IMG/VR virus record: IMGVR_UViG_3300042465_001993
Coordinates: 1 to 29,699 of that record
Length of the DNA stretch: 29,699 nucleotides
DNA from: a virus
Direction: 5' to 3' (one strand)
Position 1 is the stretch's first letter, and each line of letters starts with the position of its first letter. A program made the position numbers and the translations under genes. Below the pieces are notes generated by a model. The model saw only the letters and a program-made list of their open reading frames with translations, was not told the origin of the DNA and made no database searches. This document shows, piece after piece, positions 21,101 through 29,500 of this stretch.

Positions 21101-23188
21101 GTTCAAGGTGGTGCAGGCGCAGCAGGACGTGGCGCTCAAAATCTTGCCCAGAATGCCATTAGCACTCTAGAGCAGTCTTCTCAACAGACTCCATCTGTTC
21201 CCAATCTGCCGACGATTGAGGCTGCTCCGGTCAATCAGCCGGTTAATGTTTCACGTCCTACCGTCATCACACAGCCTGGAGAACTCAGTGTCTTCCCGGT
21301 AGAAGCAGCCTACAACGATCCAACCATGCAGGCGCTTCAGCAGGCGGGGCTGATTGAGGCTGTTCCCGGCGTAGAGACTGTGTTTAAACCGGGCGCAGCG
21401 GCCAACGAAATTTCCGCAATAGAAAGCCAGCCGCTTCCAACCGCAACACCCGATCTTGCGCCGACAGCGGGGGCAACTGCCCTTGCTCCAAAGTTGGAAG
21501 TCACTCCTGCACTTCAACTTTCTGTTGCTCCCGGCACCGCTCCCGTTGCCAAGCCAAAAGAAGAGGCGGCAAACGAGCCAGAGGTTAAGCCTGAGATCAC
21601 GCCCGAGCAGAAGAAAGACACGGCAGAGGACAAGAAAGACACTGTTGTTGCTTATGACAACGATGGCAATCCAGTAACTCAAAAGGAACTGGAGAACATC
21701 GCCGCCGGTAAAGGAAACATTCCGTCGAGCAAAATCAAACCAGACACGGTTATTGCTGTAGACCGTGATGGAAATGCGTTGACTGCGGCGGATGTTGGCG
21801 CGGCACCCTCTCCTGCACCCTCTCCTGCACCGGCTCCTAGTGCTGCGCCATCTGCTGCACCGTCTGCGGCACCGAGTGTTGCCCCTGCTCAGGCTCCTGC
21901 TCAGGCCCCTAGTCCGGCGCCGAGTCAAGCACCGGCTCCTAGCCCTGCCCCATCTCCTGCGCCAAGTCCTGCGCCGTCCCCCGCTCCTTCACCCGCGCCG
22001 AGTCAGGCTCCCTCTCCTGCGCCCTCTCAAGCGCCAAGTCCTGCTCCGGCGCCTGCTCCCGCTCAGGCCCCTGCGCCAAGCCCTGCGCCCGCCCAGGCTC
22101 CTAGCCCTGCTCCGTCTCCGGCACCAAGTCAAGCGCCTGCTCCCGCTCCTAGTCCTGCGCCGAGTCCTGCACCGGCTCAAGCACCTAGTCCCGCTCCCGC
22201 GCAAGCCCCGAGTCCGGCACCCGCTCCGTCTCAAGCGCCTGCTCCAAGTCCGGCTCCGGCGCAAGCACCATCTCCCGCGCCGAGTCCTGCGCCAGCCCCA
22301 AGTCCCGCACCATCGCCTGCACCGGCTCCCTCTCCTGCGCCAAGCCCTGCTCCTGCACCGTCTCCTGCACCGGCTCCCTCTCCTGCGCCAAGCCCTGCTC
22401 CTGCACCGTCTCCTGCACCGGCTCCCGCGCCCACACCGGCGCCCAGTCCTGCACCAAGCCCTGCACCAACTCCGGCGCCATCGCCTGCGCCTGCTCCTAG
22501 TCCTGCACCAACACCTTCCCCGGCGCCTGCTCCCGAACCCGCTCCGGCGCCTGCTCCTGAACCCGCTCCGGCGCCTACACCGGCACCAAGTCCCGCACCG
22601 AGTCCGACACCCGCTCCTGCCCCGGAACCAAGCCCTGCTCCGGCGCCCGAGCCATCTCCTGCTCCAACACCTGCGCCCGCACCCACAACGGAACCTCCGG
22701 TTACACAACCTCCGGTAGTGGCGCCACCAACTGTTGCGCCTCCTCCTCCGGTATCGCCGCCTCCAGTTGTGCCGCCACCTGTGGTGCCTCCGCCGGTCAC
22801 ACCACCGACGGTCACGCCACCGACTGTGACCCCGTCAACGGTGACGCCTCCCAAGGCGCCGGTTATCAAATTCCCTCCGAGGCCCACAAGAGCCCCGATG
22901 CCGATGGTTGCTCAGGCACCAACAGCAGGGGGGTCATTCCGGCCAGGGGTGGCAGATGTGTTTTATGGAAAAGGCGCGGTCCAGTTTGGGGCCAAGTCCA
23001 AGTCGATGGCGGATGTCACCGATTTCCAAGGCAGAAAAGAACAGGCTCGTCGTTCTATGGAACTTGCCCTTGAGGGTGAGGGCGGTGAAAATGGGGCAGA
23101 TGATGCCTACACCCGTTTGATGGCGCTCGCGGATGAGAATCCGGCGGCCACCATTGATGAACTGATGAAGATTATTGGAAGGGGCTGA
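18104..23188 (+). CDS. Giant virion-associated protein with Ala/Pro/Ser-rich tract (1694 aa)
   Basis: Starts 11 bases after the previous gene. Order of parts: residues 23-93 share the module of the preceding gene; about 164-199 hold a WxxYVRLNPDL...HYVQFG-type repeat unit; about 328-414 are Ala/Gly-rich helices; about 845-1030 are helical with GEEVTEVITSVFQNI. Residues near 1180-1230 contain two DxDGN segments (AYDNDGN, AVDRDGN). A Pro/Ala/Ser tract spans 1235-1527, then a Pro/Val/Thr linker to about 1597, and a C-terminal globular part of about 97 residues. Length, Ala/Gly helices and neighbours suggest an internal virion protein ejected with DNA. No peptidase or lysozyme motif was recognised. 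Confidence 0.65.
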   Translation: MARLYQEDSGYTEDDLREIVSGAPDYSRIASALSNQSPYGVYNLLRFGAERGGLEGVSPFAIQDIESWATQSGALTPAQVEMARQQRSFSTEEQLAQASAPTTLAEAAARPQTVSAPIPAQTPATPQAVDDWGQQYRTSYFDDATGQMALRQEDFSSVPTGFNWQEYVRLNPDLGKAGIDTEAEAKRHYVQFGAKESRPGAPVLSLQDAINFAKTNITGQNAFVDAGEAGLQAVPKQLGQFSISPTGGYGGVQGYDIAGMTGKTDAALPFAPAGTPYEQIVRTDASGNIIGYQMNLKTGGDSGYYVDLDAQGKITGVDKYDESESWRKPAALAVTFLGATLGIPQIGSWLSGGALGVKTAGAAALGGAAVGAANAAIAGAEGSDIFKQAAIGAAAAGAGQFAGQYAAEAVKALELQGTTAGTSLINAATSGAQALPTAIQTGEFSNVFKQAALGGFTSAAGSELSKSLEGSGFTPKQIQGAFTVAAQLASGKVDPRTLISALGDLSGHPDADVAARAARTGVALSKVDLNNPASFTSVLGELAGLGKAIDEKASRPFLEAADAALAATPRAPAPTEQDVFQSIRSERALQIEPSMDVKTLEEAGALAASRGFGSFEFPARSGMVYTLGGDIGTELESANRRFMEEERVAKLPDMSAAKSLSDAGMQAMNTGSDTFMYQGKEYRTPDAIDIATARATGLPVTQMPIPQIKIDYGAGAGRGSYAGYDPKAAAASLAKIPLRQGEPAPGEEQLDYESILTGMQTGAPVGRMTAPTVGSPFLESAGRVIPATGQYLASQLESGMLRAGQLAFGPEGLIPLLSEDAKAREEGRMSEIYREQQRLLSSLPENERLAVTGLSSGIISAAGLPLGGPAASIVFGVSNTANQTWQDGLERGLDPSQNAMRTAVQSSIELVGELAGVPFLKSILRGVPSNATPQQMVAYVIDKAKGVVGEEVTEVITSVFQNIADKFAQLGGVDKTPVTLEESLKTAGQAAVQTLYSIGVQGGAGAAGRGAQNLAQNAISTLEQSSQQTPSVPNLPTIEAAPVNQPVNVSRPTVITQPGELSVFPVEAAYNDPTMQALQQAGLIEAVPGVETVFKPGAAANEISAIESQPLPTATPDLAPTAGATALAPKLEVTPALQLSVAPGTAPVAKPKEEAANEPEVKPEITPEQKKDTAEDKKDTVVAYDNDGNPVTQKELENIAAGKGNIPSSKIKPDTVIAVDRDGNALTAADVGAAPSPAPSPAPAPSAAPSAAPSAAPSVAPAQAPAQAPSPAPSQAPAPSPAPSPAPSPAPSPAPSPAPSQAPSPAPSQAPSPAPAPAPAQAPAPSPAPAQAPSPAPSPAPSQAPAPAPSPAPSPAPAQAPSPAPAQAPSPAPAPSQAPAPSPAPAQAPSPAPSPAPAPSPAPSPAPAPSPAPSPAPAPSPAPAPSPAPSPAPAPSPAPAPAPTPAPSPAPSPAPTPAPSPAPAPSPAPTPSPAPAPEPAPAPAPEPAPAPTPAPSPAPSPTPAPAPEPSPAPAPEPSPAPTPAPAPTTEPPVTQPPVVAPPTVAPPPPVSPPPVVPPPVVPPPVTPPTVTPPTVTPSTVTPPKAPVIKFPPRPTRAPMPMVAQAPTAGGSFRPGVADVFYGKGAVQFGAKSKSMADVTDFQGRKEQARRSMELALEGEGGENGADDAYTRLMALADENPAATIDELMKIIGRG
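21806..22684 (+). repeat. Coding Ala/Pro/Ser repeat tract (about 293 codons)
   Basis: This is built from short units such as PAPS, PAPA, PSQAP and PAPTP in the giant protein. Synonymous codons are mixed (ccg, ccc, cct, cca), so the tract is mostly not a recent microsatellite. Its high G+C and absence of stop triplets keep several other frames open, producing long false ORFs on both strands. A disordered or polyproline II-like rigid spacer is expected. Confidence 0.85.
22316..22426 (+). repeat. Perfect 48-base tandem duplication inside the Pro-rich tract
   Basis: Two identical 48-base units (22316-22363 and 22364-22411) are followed by 15 bases of a third copy. The unit encodes 16 residues and starts cctgcaccggctccc. 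Unlike the rest of the tract there is no synonymous difference between copies, so this looks like a recent slippage or unequal recombination event, or an assembly artefact in a repetitive region. Confidence 0.8.
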
Positions 23189-23189
23189 G

Positions 23190-24065
23190 ATGCCGATCAA
23201 TCCAGAGACAGGTCAAAAGTACACCTCTGTTTGGGGAAATCTTGACGACAACTACATGGACTTCGGGGCAGGAGACGTTCCGTTTGGCTCTACCACAGAC
23301 TACGGACTGAAGAGTCTTACGGACCAACTGTCTAGTCCTGGTTTTGCAAAATTCCTTAAATCGCTTGGCGGGGTATTTACAGGCGATACGGCAGGAAGGG
23401 CGGGACAGTTTGCGGCCTTTGGTGGTATTGCTGCCCTACTCAACAGGATGATGGGTGACCAACAGCAAAAGCCTGTTGGCTATCAAGGTGGCATCCCGAA
23501 GTTCACCTATGAGCGCACCCAGACCCCTCTTGCTCAACAGCGCCCCGAAGGCTACCGTCCCGGCCAAGGCGGCATCTCTTACTTCACCCCCGGTACATTT
23601 AAATATGCAGGGTACACACCAAAGACTGCTCAGGAGTTTTTGACTGCACCGACCACAACGGGTGGTGGCACGTCTGGGGGCGCATCTGGTGGTGGCTCTG
23701 GCGAAGTAACACTTCCTGGCAGTGACATGATTCGGGAAGGAAACACCACGGTCATCACAAATGCCGCAGGTGGCTACATGCCCGGTGGTATCGCCATGCT
23801 TGCTAAAGGCAGATACCTCAAGGGCAACGGTGATGGTGTATCCGATTCCATTCCTGCACGCTTTGCAGGTTCAGGCCAAGAGGCTCGACTGGCAGATGGA
23901 GAGTTTGTGATTCCTGCCCGGGTTGTGTCTGAGATTGGTAATGGTTCATCCGATGCAGGCGCTCGGAAACTTTATGCAATGCTTGACCGTGTTGAGGCTC
24001 GGGCAAAGAAAGCAAAGCGCGGCAAGCCGTCCGGCGCTGATCGTGAACTAAAGAAACTTGCTTGA
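23190..24065 (+). CDS. Conserved aquatic phage virion-associated protein (291 aa)
   Basis: GGAAGGGG just upstream supports ATG at 23190 over the in-frame TTG at 23175. The N-terminal half has a Gly/Ala helix (AGQFAAFGGIAALLNRMMGD), the centre is Gly/Thr-rich. The C-terminal part carries GNGDGVSDSIPARF, QEARLADGEFVIPARVVSEI and GNGSSDAGARKLYAMLDRVE. This C-terminal block is very familiar from uncultured marine phages, where it recurs at the end of unrelated proteins with no assigned role. The gene lies among the putative ejected proteins. I infer a virion component. Confidence 0.7.
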   Translation: MPINPETGQKYTSVWGNLDDNYMDFGAGDVPFGSTTDYGLKSLTDQLSSPGFAKFLKSLGGVFTGDTAGRAGQFAAFGGIAALLNRMMGDQQQKPVGYQGGIPKFTYERTQTPLAQQRPEGYRPGQGGISYFTPGTFKYAGYTPKTAQEFLTAPTTTGGGTSGGASGGGSGEVTLPGSDMIREGNTTVITNAAGGYMPGGIAMLAKGRYLKGNGDGVSDSIPARFAGSGQEARLADGEFVIPARVVSEIGNGSSDAGARKLYAMLDRVEARAKKAKRGKPSGADRELKKLA

Positions 24066-24074
24066 GGATTAAAC

Positions 24075-24980
24075 ATGGCAACCGCAGCAACAAATCAAGG
24101 CTCAAACTCCATGAGCAGCGCAGCCAATGCGTTTACACCTGCTACCGGCGCAATGACCGGCAAGCAGGAAACGCTGTCTGAGTGGGCGGGTCCTTATGTC
24201 ACCTCGATGCTTGGCAAGACGGAAGCCTTGTCAAACATGCCCTATCAGGCGTATCAAGGGCCATTGACCGCAGGCGCATCTCCGCTTCAGCAGAAGTTGT
24301 TCTCCGGGCTTGGTGGGCTTGATTTCCCTGGGCGGCTTGGTCAGTCGTTTACAGCCACTGACGCACCAACCCTGCCGACCATGACGGCAACCGGGCAGGT
24401 ATCACCTACCGCCTCACAACCAACAGGGATCGCGGCTCAGTACATGAACCCGTACCTGAGTGCTGTCCTTGCGCCCCAACTGGCTGAGTTGCAGCGTCAG
24501 GCGCAGATTGCTCAGATGAATCAGGCGTCCAAACTGACTGGAACAGGCGGCGCAAGTGCATTCGGCGGCTCGCGTCAGGCCATTATGGATGCTGAGTTGC
24601 AACGCAATCTCTTGGCTAAGGCCAATGAAGCAATCGGCCAGGGGTATGCGTCTGCCTATGAGAAAGGCTTGGGCCAGTTCAACACTGAGTTCGGGCAGGC
24701 AAAGGACATCGCAGGCATGATGTCTAGCGCGGGCGCCACACAGCGCGATATTGAGACTGAGGGCATCAAGGCAGACCTTGCAGCGTTTGAAAGCGAAAGG
24801 GACTTCCCGTATAAACAGTTGCAGTTCCAACAGTCTATGTTGCAGGGCATGCCGATCCAGTCTACGGCAGCCTCGTATCAGCAGCCCAGTGCGGCCACCA
24901 ACTTCCTGAACACAACGGGCGGTCTGATGGACCTGTATCAGCGCATTTTTGGCGGCACAACCCCCCCGAAGGCTCCGTAA
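24075..24980 (+). CDS. Putative internal virion protein (301 aa)
   Basis: GAGGA upstream supports ATG at 24075. The N-terminal half is low in charge, with a SEWAGPYVTSMLGKTEAL helix and Pro-rich linker text. The helical C-terminal half contains AAQYMNPYLSAVLAPQLAEL, then GASAFGGSRQAIMDAELQRN and YEKGLGQFNTEFGQAK. The 'FGGSRQA..dAE..RNL' helix is one I associate with ejected or structural proteins of aquatic phages. No membrane span or enzymatic motif. Its neighbours are of the same kind, so a component of the internal core is likely. Confidence 0.65.
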   Translation: MATAATNQGSNSMSSAANAFTPATGAMTGKQETLSEWAGPYVTSMLGKTEALSNMPYQAYQGPLTAGASPLQQKLFSGLGGLDFPGRLGQSFTATDAPTLPTMTATGQVSPTASQPTGIAAQYMNPYLSAVLAPQLAELQRQAQIAQMNQASKLTGTGGASAFGGSRQAIMDAELQRNLLAKANEAIGQGYASAYEKGLGQFNTEFGQAKDIAGMMSSAGATQRDIETEGIKADLAAFESERDFPYKQLQFQQSMLQGMPIQSTAASYQQPSAATNFLNTTGGLMDLYQRIFGGTTPPKAP

Positions 24981-24981
24981 T

Positions 24982-26583
24982 ATGCAAACAGCAATTAATC
25001 CTGCACTCGCGGCTGCAATGACGCTTGAGCGTGCCGCGCAAGTTGGCGAGTTCCAACCGATGACTCGGGAGGGACAGCCCACGGTGGCGGCTCAACTGAT
25101 GCAGAAGGCTATGCCACCTGCTCCTCCGGCGGTCCCCGATGTAGCGCGTCAAGCAGGACTTGGTGGGCAGATTCAGGCTATGCAGATGCAGGAAGCCCAG
25201 AAGCAATTGATGAACCGCCTGATGCAACAGCAACAGGCTCCGGGAATCGCGGGGCTCAATCCTCAGATGGGCAACTTCGCTCAGGGCGGCATCGTTGGTT
25301 ATGCGGGTGATGAAGACAGCATGGTCGTTGACCCCCAGTTTGGCGGCTCAACTGAGCAGGCTCTTGTTGACGAAGAGATTCGCATGAATCGTGAGGCCGA
25401 CAGGAAGGAAAGAGAGAGACGGCTCATCAGGCAGCGCATGGATGAAGAGCGTCGACGGAATCAGGACATCGTTGCAAACGAAGGCTATACCCGTGGAGAC
25501 ATTCGTTTCCCCGCAGAGCCCGCTCCTCAACAGCCTCCCGCACCTCCTCGTGAAGCGCCGCAAGCGGCAGCACAGGCTCCCGCTATGGGCAATACCTCGC
25601 GTCTTCTTGGTGAAGCGCAGGCTTTGGTTGAGAGCATGAACCGTAGACCTGTTCCAATGGAGCAGGGTATTGAGGCTGCCCTCAAGTACGGTCAGGACAT
25701 GGATGCGTACCGTGGTCGCCTTGGGCTTCCTGGCCGCATGCAACAAGTTGGTGCTCAAGAGGCAGAGATGATGCGCCTCATGGGTGAGCGCGAGAAGAAG
25801 GTCTCTGAGCGCATGCAGCAACTGGAGGCAGAGAAGGGTCAGCAAGGTCTGATCAACTTCCTGCTTGGTGCTCGCGGGTTTAAAGGCGAGGGTATTGGGC
25901 AGGTTCTCAAGACCGGCGCTCAATCTGCCCGTTCTTACGATGAAGCCGTTCGCGGTCGCATGCAGGGCCTGGAAGACCTGAAGATGGACATCCAGATGCT
26001 CTCGTTTGAGAAGCGTAATGCTCTTGCCAAGATGCGTGACGACATCGCCACCGGAGACTTCAAGTCTGCGATGGATCGTGAGCAGCAAGCCGTCAACGCA
26101 GACAACGAACTGAAGAAGGCCAGGGCAGAACTCAAGATCAAAGAGGCTGAACTTCTTAGCGGAGAAGCCCGTGCCCGTATGCAGGCAACCCGTCCGCCAA
26201 GTGAGTTGGAACGCATGGTGGCTGACATCGAGCGCATGAGCGGCAAGCCTGCGACAGCAGAGTCGCGCATGGCCTTGATTGAGCGTCTGCGTGGCGCGGG
26301 TCAGGCGGGTGGGCGTGACATCCGCATGCAGGAAAGCGCAAACAAGAGCCTTGAGGACTTCAAGAAGTCAATCGACTACATCAGCGTGATTGACAAGCCG
26401 GCGGAACGTGAAGCGGCGCTAAACGCCAAGAAACGCGAACTGATGCAGCAGTATCCGGGCGCGGTCTTTGAGATTGGGCAGGCGGGTGGCCCCACGACGG
26501 TTAAATTCCCCAACGGAAAGACCTACACTTTCCCAACCCCAGAAGCGGCTGAGAAAGCCAAGCGAGAAGCGGGCATCAAGTAA
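24982..26583 (+). CDS. Large helical virion-associated protein (533 aa)
   Basis: ATG at 24982 is one base after the upstream stop, which excludes the in-frame ATG at 24949. The first 110 residues are Gln/Met/Pro-rich and end with MGNFAQGGIVGYAGDEDS, a motif I recall in many aquatic phage structural proteins. Residues about 135-160 are a very charged helix (ADRKERERRLIRQRMDEERR); a Pro/Ala linker follows; then long helices with coiled-coil character (about 235-420). The C-terminus has a small beta part (TTVKFPNGKTYTFPTPEAAE). No catalytic motif is visible. Likely ejected or internal core protein. Confidence 0.65.
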   Translation: MQTAINPALAAAMTLERAAQVGEFQPMTREGQPTVAAQLMQKAMPPAPPAVPDVARQAGLGGQIQAMQMQEAQKQLMNRLMQQQQAPGIAGLNPQMGNFAQGGIVGYAGDEDSMVVDPQFGGSTEQALVDEEIRMNREADRKERERRLIRQRMDEERRRNQDIVANEGYTRGDIRFPAEPAPQQPPAPPREAPQAAAQAPAMGNTSRLLGEAQALVESMNRRPVPMEQGIEAALKYGQDMDAYRGRLGLPGRMQQVGAQEAEMMRLMGEREKKVSERMQQLEAEKGQQGLINFLLGARGFKGEGIGQVLKTGAQSARSYDEAVRGRMQGLEDLKMDIQMLSFEKRNALAKMRDDIATGDFKSAMDREQQAVNADNELKKARAELKIKEAELLSGEARARMQATRPPSELERMVADIERMSGKPATAESRMALIERLRGAGQAGGRDIRMQESANKSLEDFKKSIDYISVIDKPAEREAALNAKKRELMQQYPGAVFEIGQAGGPTTVKFPNGKTYTFPTPEAAEKAKREAGIK

Positions 26584-26595
26584 TAAAGGTTCCAG

Positions 26596-29500
26596 ATGAA
26601 CTTTGATGAGATCGCCCGCAAGTATGGCGGCGCACCTTCTTCGTCTGAGTTAAGTCTTGACGAGGTTGCACAAAAGTATGGCGGCGTTCTCTCTGACGGG
26701 GAAAAACCAAAGACTGACCGCACCGCTATCGAGGCAGGCACGGACATCCTTGCCTCTGGTGTCCGAGGGCTTGGCAGTCTGCTTCAGTTCCCTGGTCAGG
26801 TTGTTGGTCTCCTGCCAGGGGCCCGTCCGGTTGGTGAGTTTTTTCAGAAGCCCGGTGAGTTCATTGGAGACATTGGCGAACGCCTGAAGTCCGACGGTTT
26901 AAAGGCCCGTCAGGCGCTTCAGAGCAAGACCATCTCTGAGGCCGAGAAGGATGGTGTGCTTGCGCAGTTTGCAACTGCCATCACCACCACTCTCAAGGAC
27001 CCTGCGCTCATCACCTCGTTTGTTGCCGAGCAGGTTCCTCAACTGCTTGGTCCTGCTGCTGCCGTTAAGGTTACGCAGAAGATTGGTGCTAAGGCTATTG
27101 AGTCTGCCGGTGTTGGGCTGACCGGCGCGGCTGCTGATCAGGCAGTTAAAGAGGCGGTCAAGTCTGTAAACAGGCGTGCTGCTGGTGCTGCATACGGCAC
27201 TGGCGCAGCCATGCAGGCCGCAGATGTAAGTGATAACACTTACCGCGACGCATATCAGAAGGCCATTGAGTCTGGACTTTCTGAAGAAGAGGCGGCAGAC
27301 AAGGCTATTGATGCAGCCCGTATCGCAGGCGCAGGCGCAGGTGTAACCGCTTTGCTTGCTCAGAGACTTCCTGGCGCACAGGCGATTGAACGCCGTCTTG
27401 CAGGAGTCCCTGGCTCCAAGGGCAGGATTGCATCCGGTCTTGGTGAGGCCATCGGTGAGTCTCTTGAAGAGGGCGGTGGTCAGGTCTTCAAGAACATTGG
27501 TCTGCGTCAGGTCGATCCCAGTCAATCGTTGGTTGAAGGGGTTGGTGGTGCTGCGGGTCTTGGCGCTCTTGGCGGCGGCATCTTGGGTACAGCCCTTGGA
27601 AAGAGGGCTGTTGAGCAAGAGCAACGCTTTGAGGGTCAGCGTGAGGGCGAGACGGACCGTCAGTTTGCCGCCCGTTTACAGCGCGAGATTGATGCAGGGC
27701 TTCGTCCGCCCGCACCTCCGCCCGCCGCGCCAACGCTGCCGACGGACCAGCAACTGTTTACATTGGCTGCCCAGCCGAACGGCTACGGCCTGCTGGAGAA
27801 TTTAAAGCAGCGGGTTCTTCAGGATCAGCAGTTCCCTGAAGCCGACCGCAATGCTTTGGCAAACAACATTGCCAACCTCCAACTGAAAATGACGGAGGAG
27901 GAGGCTACTCGCGCCCAATCTCCGAAGTCCATCGTCACTCAGGCAGAACTTAGTCAGGCAGGCATCCCCTCAAACGATCCTTTGGCATCTATTGCCAATC
28001 GGGACTTTGTTGCGGACAACCAAGTCTTTGACACGATCAATCAAGCCTTGTCCGGCGAGATCACGGACGAGCAACGTAAACGCTACGAAGGCTTGTACGA
28101 GGGCCTGTCACAACTGCGGCAGGACTTCTACCCTGAAGGCCAGGATGCGGGTATCCCGCAGATGGTTACGCCTCCCGCACCTCCGCCCGCTCCCGCTCCG
28201 CAAATCAAGTCCACCATCGAACTCTTCGACATGGCAGCGAAGAACGATTACGGCGGGATTGAGCAATATAAACAAACCCTCAAGACGTTTACACAGACGC
28301 AGGAGGTTGTGCAGGCTATTCGTGATGCTGAGTTCGTGCAGAACCGCATGAACGTCGAGGCAGCACAGCGTCAGAAGCAAATCGGAAAGCCACCCGAGGC
28401 ACCCATCTCCGCAGAAGCAGAGAAGGCGGAGGGCGAAGCAGAAACCGTTGAGCCGGTCATTCCTGGGGCGGTAGAGAAGGTCACGAAGATCAAGGGGCCC
28501 ATGCCCCCGAAGATGCCTGTGCGGGCCAAGGAGTTGCCACAGCCCGCTGCGCCGATCCCTGAGGATGTGGCTGCGGCAGAGAAGGCCGTCAAGGATGCAG
28601 AGCGCCTGCGCCGCACCGCTACACGGGAAAGCCCCAGTCTGTTTACAGCACTGCGCGGCAAGTTGACCCCGACCGAGGTCAGCGATGTGGGGGGCACATC
28701 TCTGCGATTCAGACCGCTGATCAACAAGACCAAGGGCGACAGCATCAGCACTTTCGTTGCCAACGGCGATCTTGATCCGTGGCTGCCGCCCGACAAGCGT
28801 CTTGGTGCTCCCAACTACGATGAGTACGACAACACCGAATTCATCAAGGAACAACTGCGTCAGGGCAATTTCCTGACGCAAGAAGCCAATGTTCAGATCA
28901 AGGCTGCGTTTGAAGGCATTCAGCAAGCCGAGTCCCTGATCCGCGAATACCTAACACCCAAGGAAGTTGAGGCACTGATCAATGAAGCCCAAGATGAGCA
29001 AAGACGAATTGATCAAGCGGCTAAGAGGACTGCCGCCGAGCGTCCGCCTGGAACTGCTGAAACGGAGGATGTCGGCGATGCCGGCCTGGACCTCGGGCCA
29101 GAATTTGAAGCCCAACCCCTCGGTGAAAGGGTAGTCAAGAAGTCTCTGGCGGCCATCCCAGAGGCCCGGTTTAAAGAACTGGAGCGCCGGGTTAAACAGG
29201 CAGAGCAGCGGGCCGACGAGGCCGAGAAGGCCGTGGAGCAGGCTGAAGAAGCCAAGCCCGAGGTGCCGCCCGAGATTCAGAAGAAGATTGAGATTCTGAA
29301 GCAGGTGCTTCGGAAGAACTTGAACAAGTTCGGTCTGAAGGATGTCGAACTGAACCTTGAGCGCGGCATGACCGACGAGGGCAGTTACGACGGCATGCTG
29401 ATCAAGTTGGCCCTGGATGCGGCTGACCCGCTTGGCATCCTGCGCCATGAGTCCGTCCATGCTCTGAAGGAGGCAGGCTTCTTCACCGACAAGCAGTGGG

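Noticed and set aside
21989-22708. Long minus-strand open frames opposite the Pro-rich tract, Arg/Gly/Cys-rich
   Set aside because: They are by-products of the G+C-rich periodic coding repeat, which lacks stop triplets in several frames. They have no ribosome binding sites and no known domain.
21792-22718. Leu/Arg/His-rich plus-strand frame overlapping the giant gene
   Set aside because: It is a shifted reading of the same Ala/Pro/Ser repeats; composition is that of a frame-shadow, and a start with a ribosome binding site is missing.
26899-27624. 241-codon minus-strand frame
   Set aside because: It lies wholly opposite the polyvalent-type gene, which is open to the window edge with a clear start and motifs.
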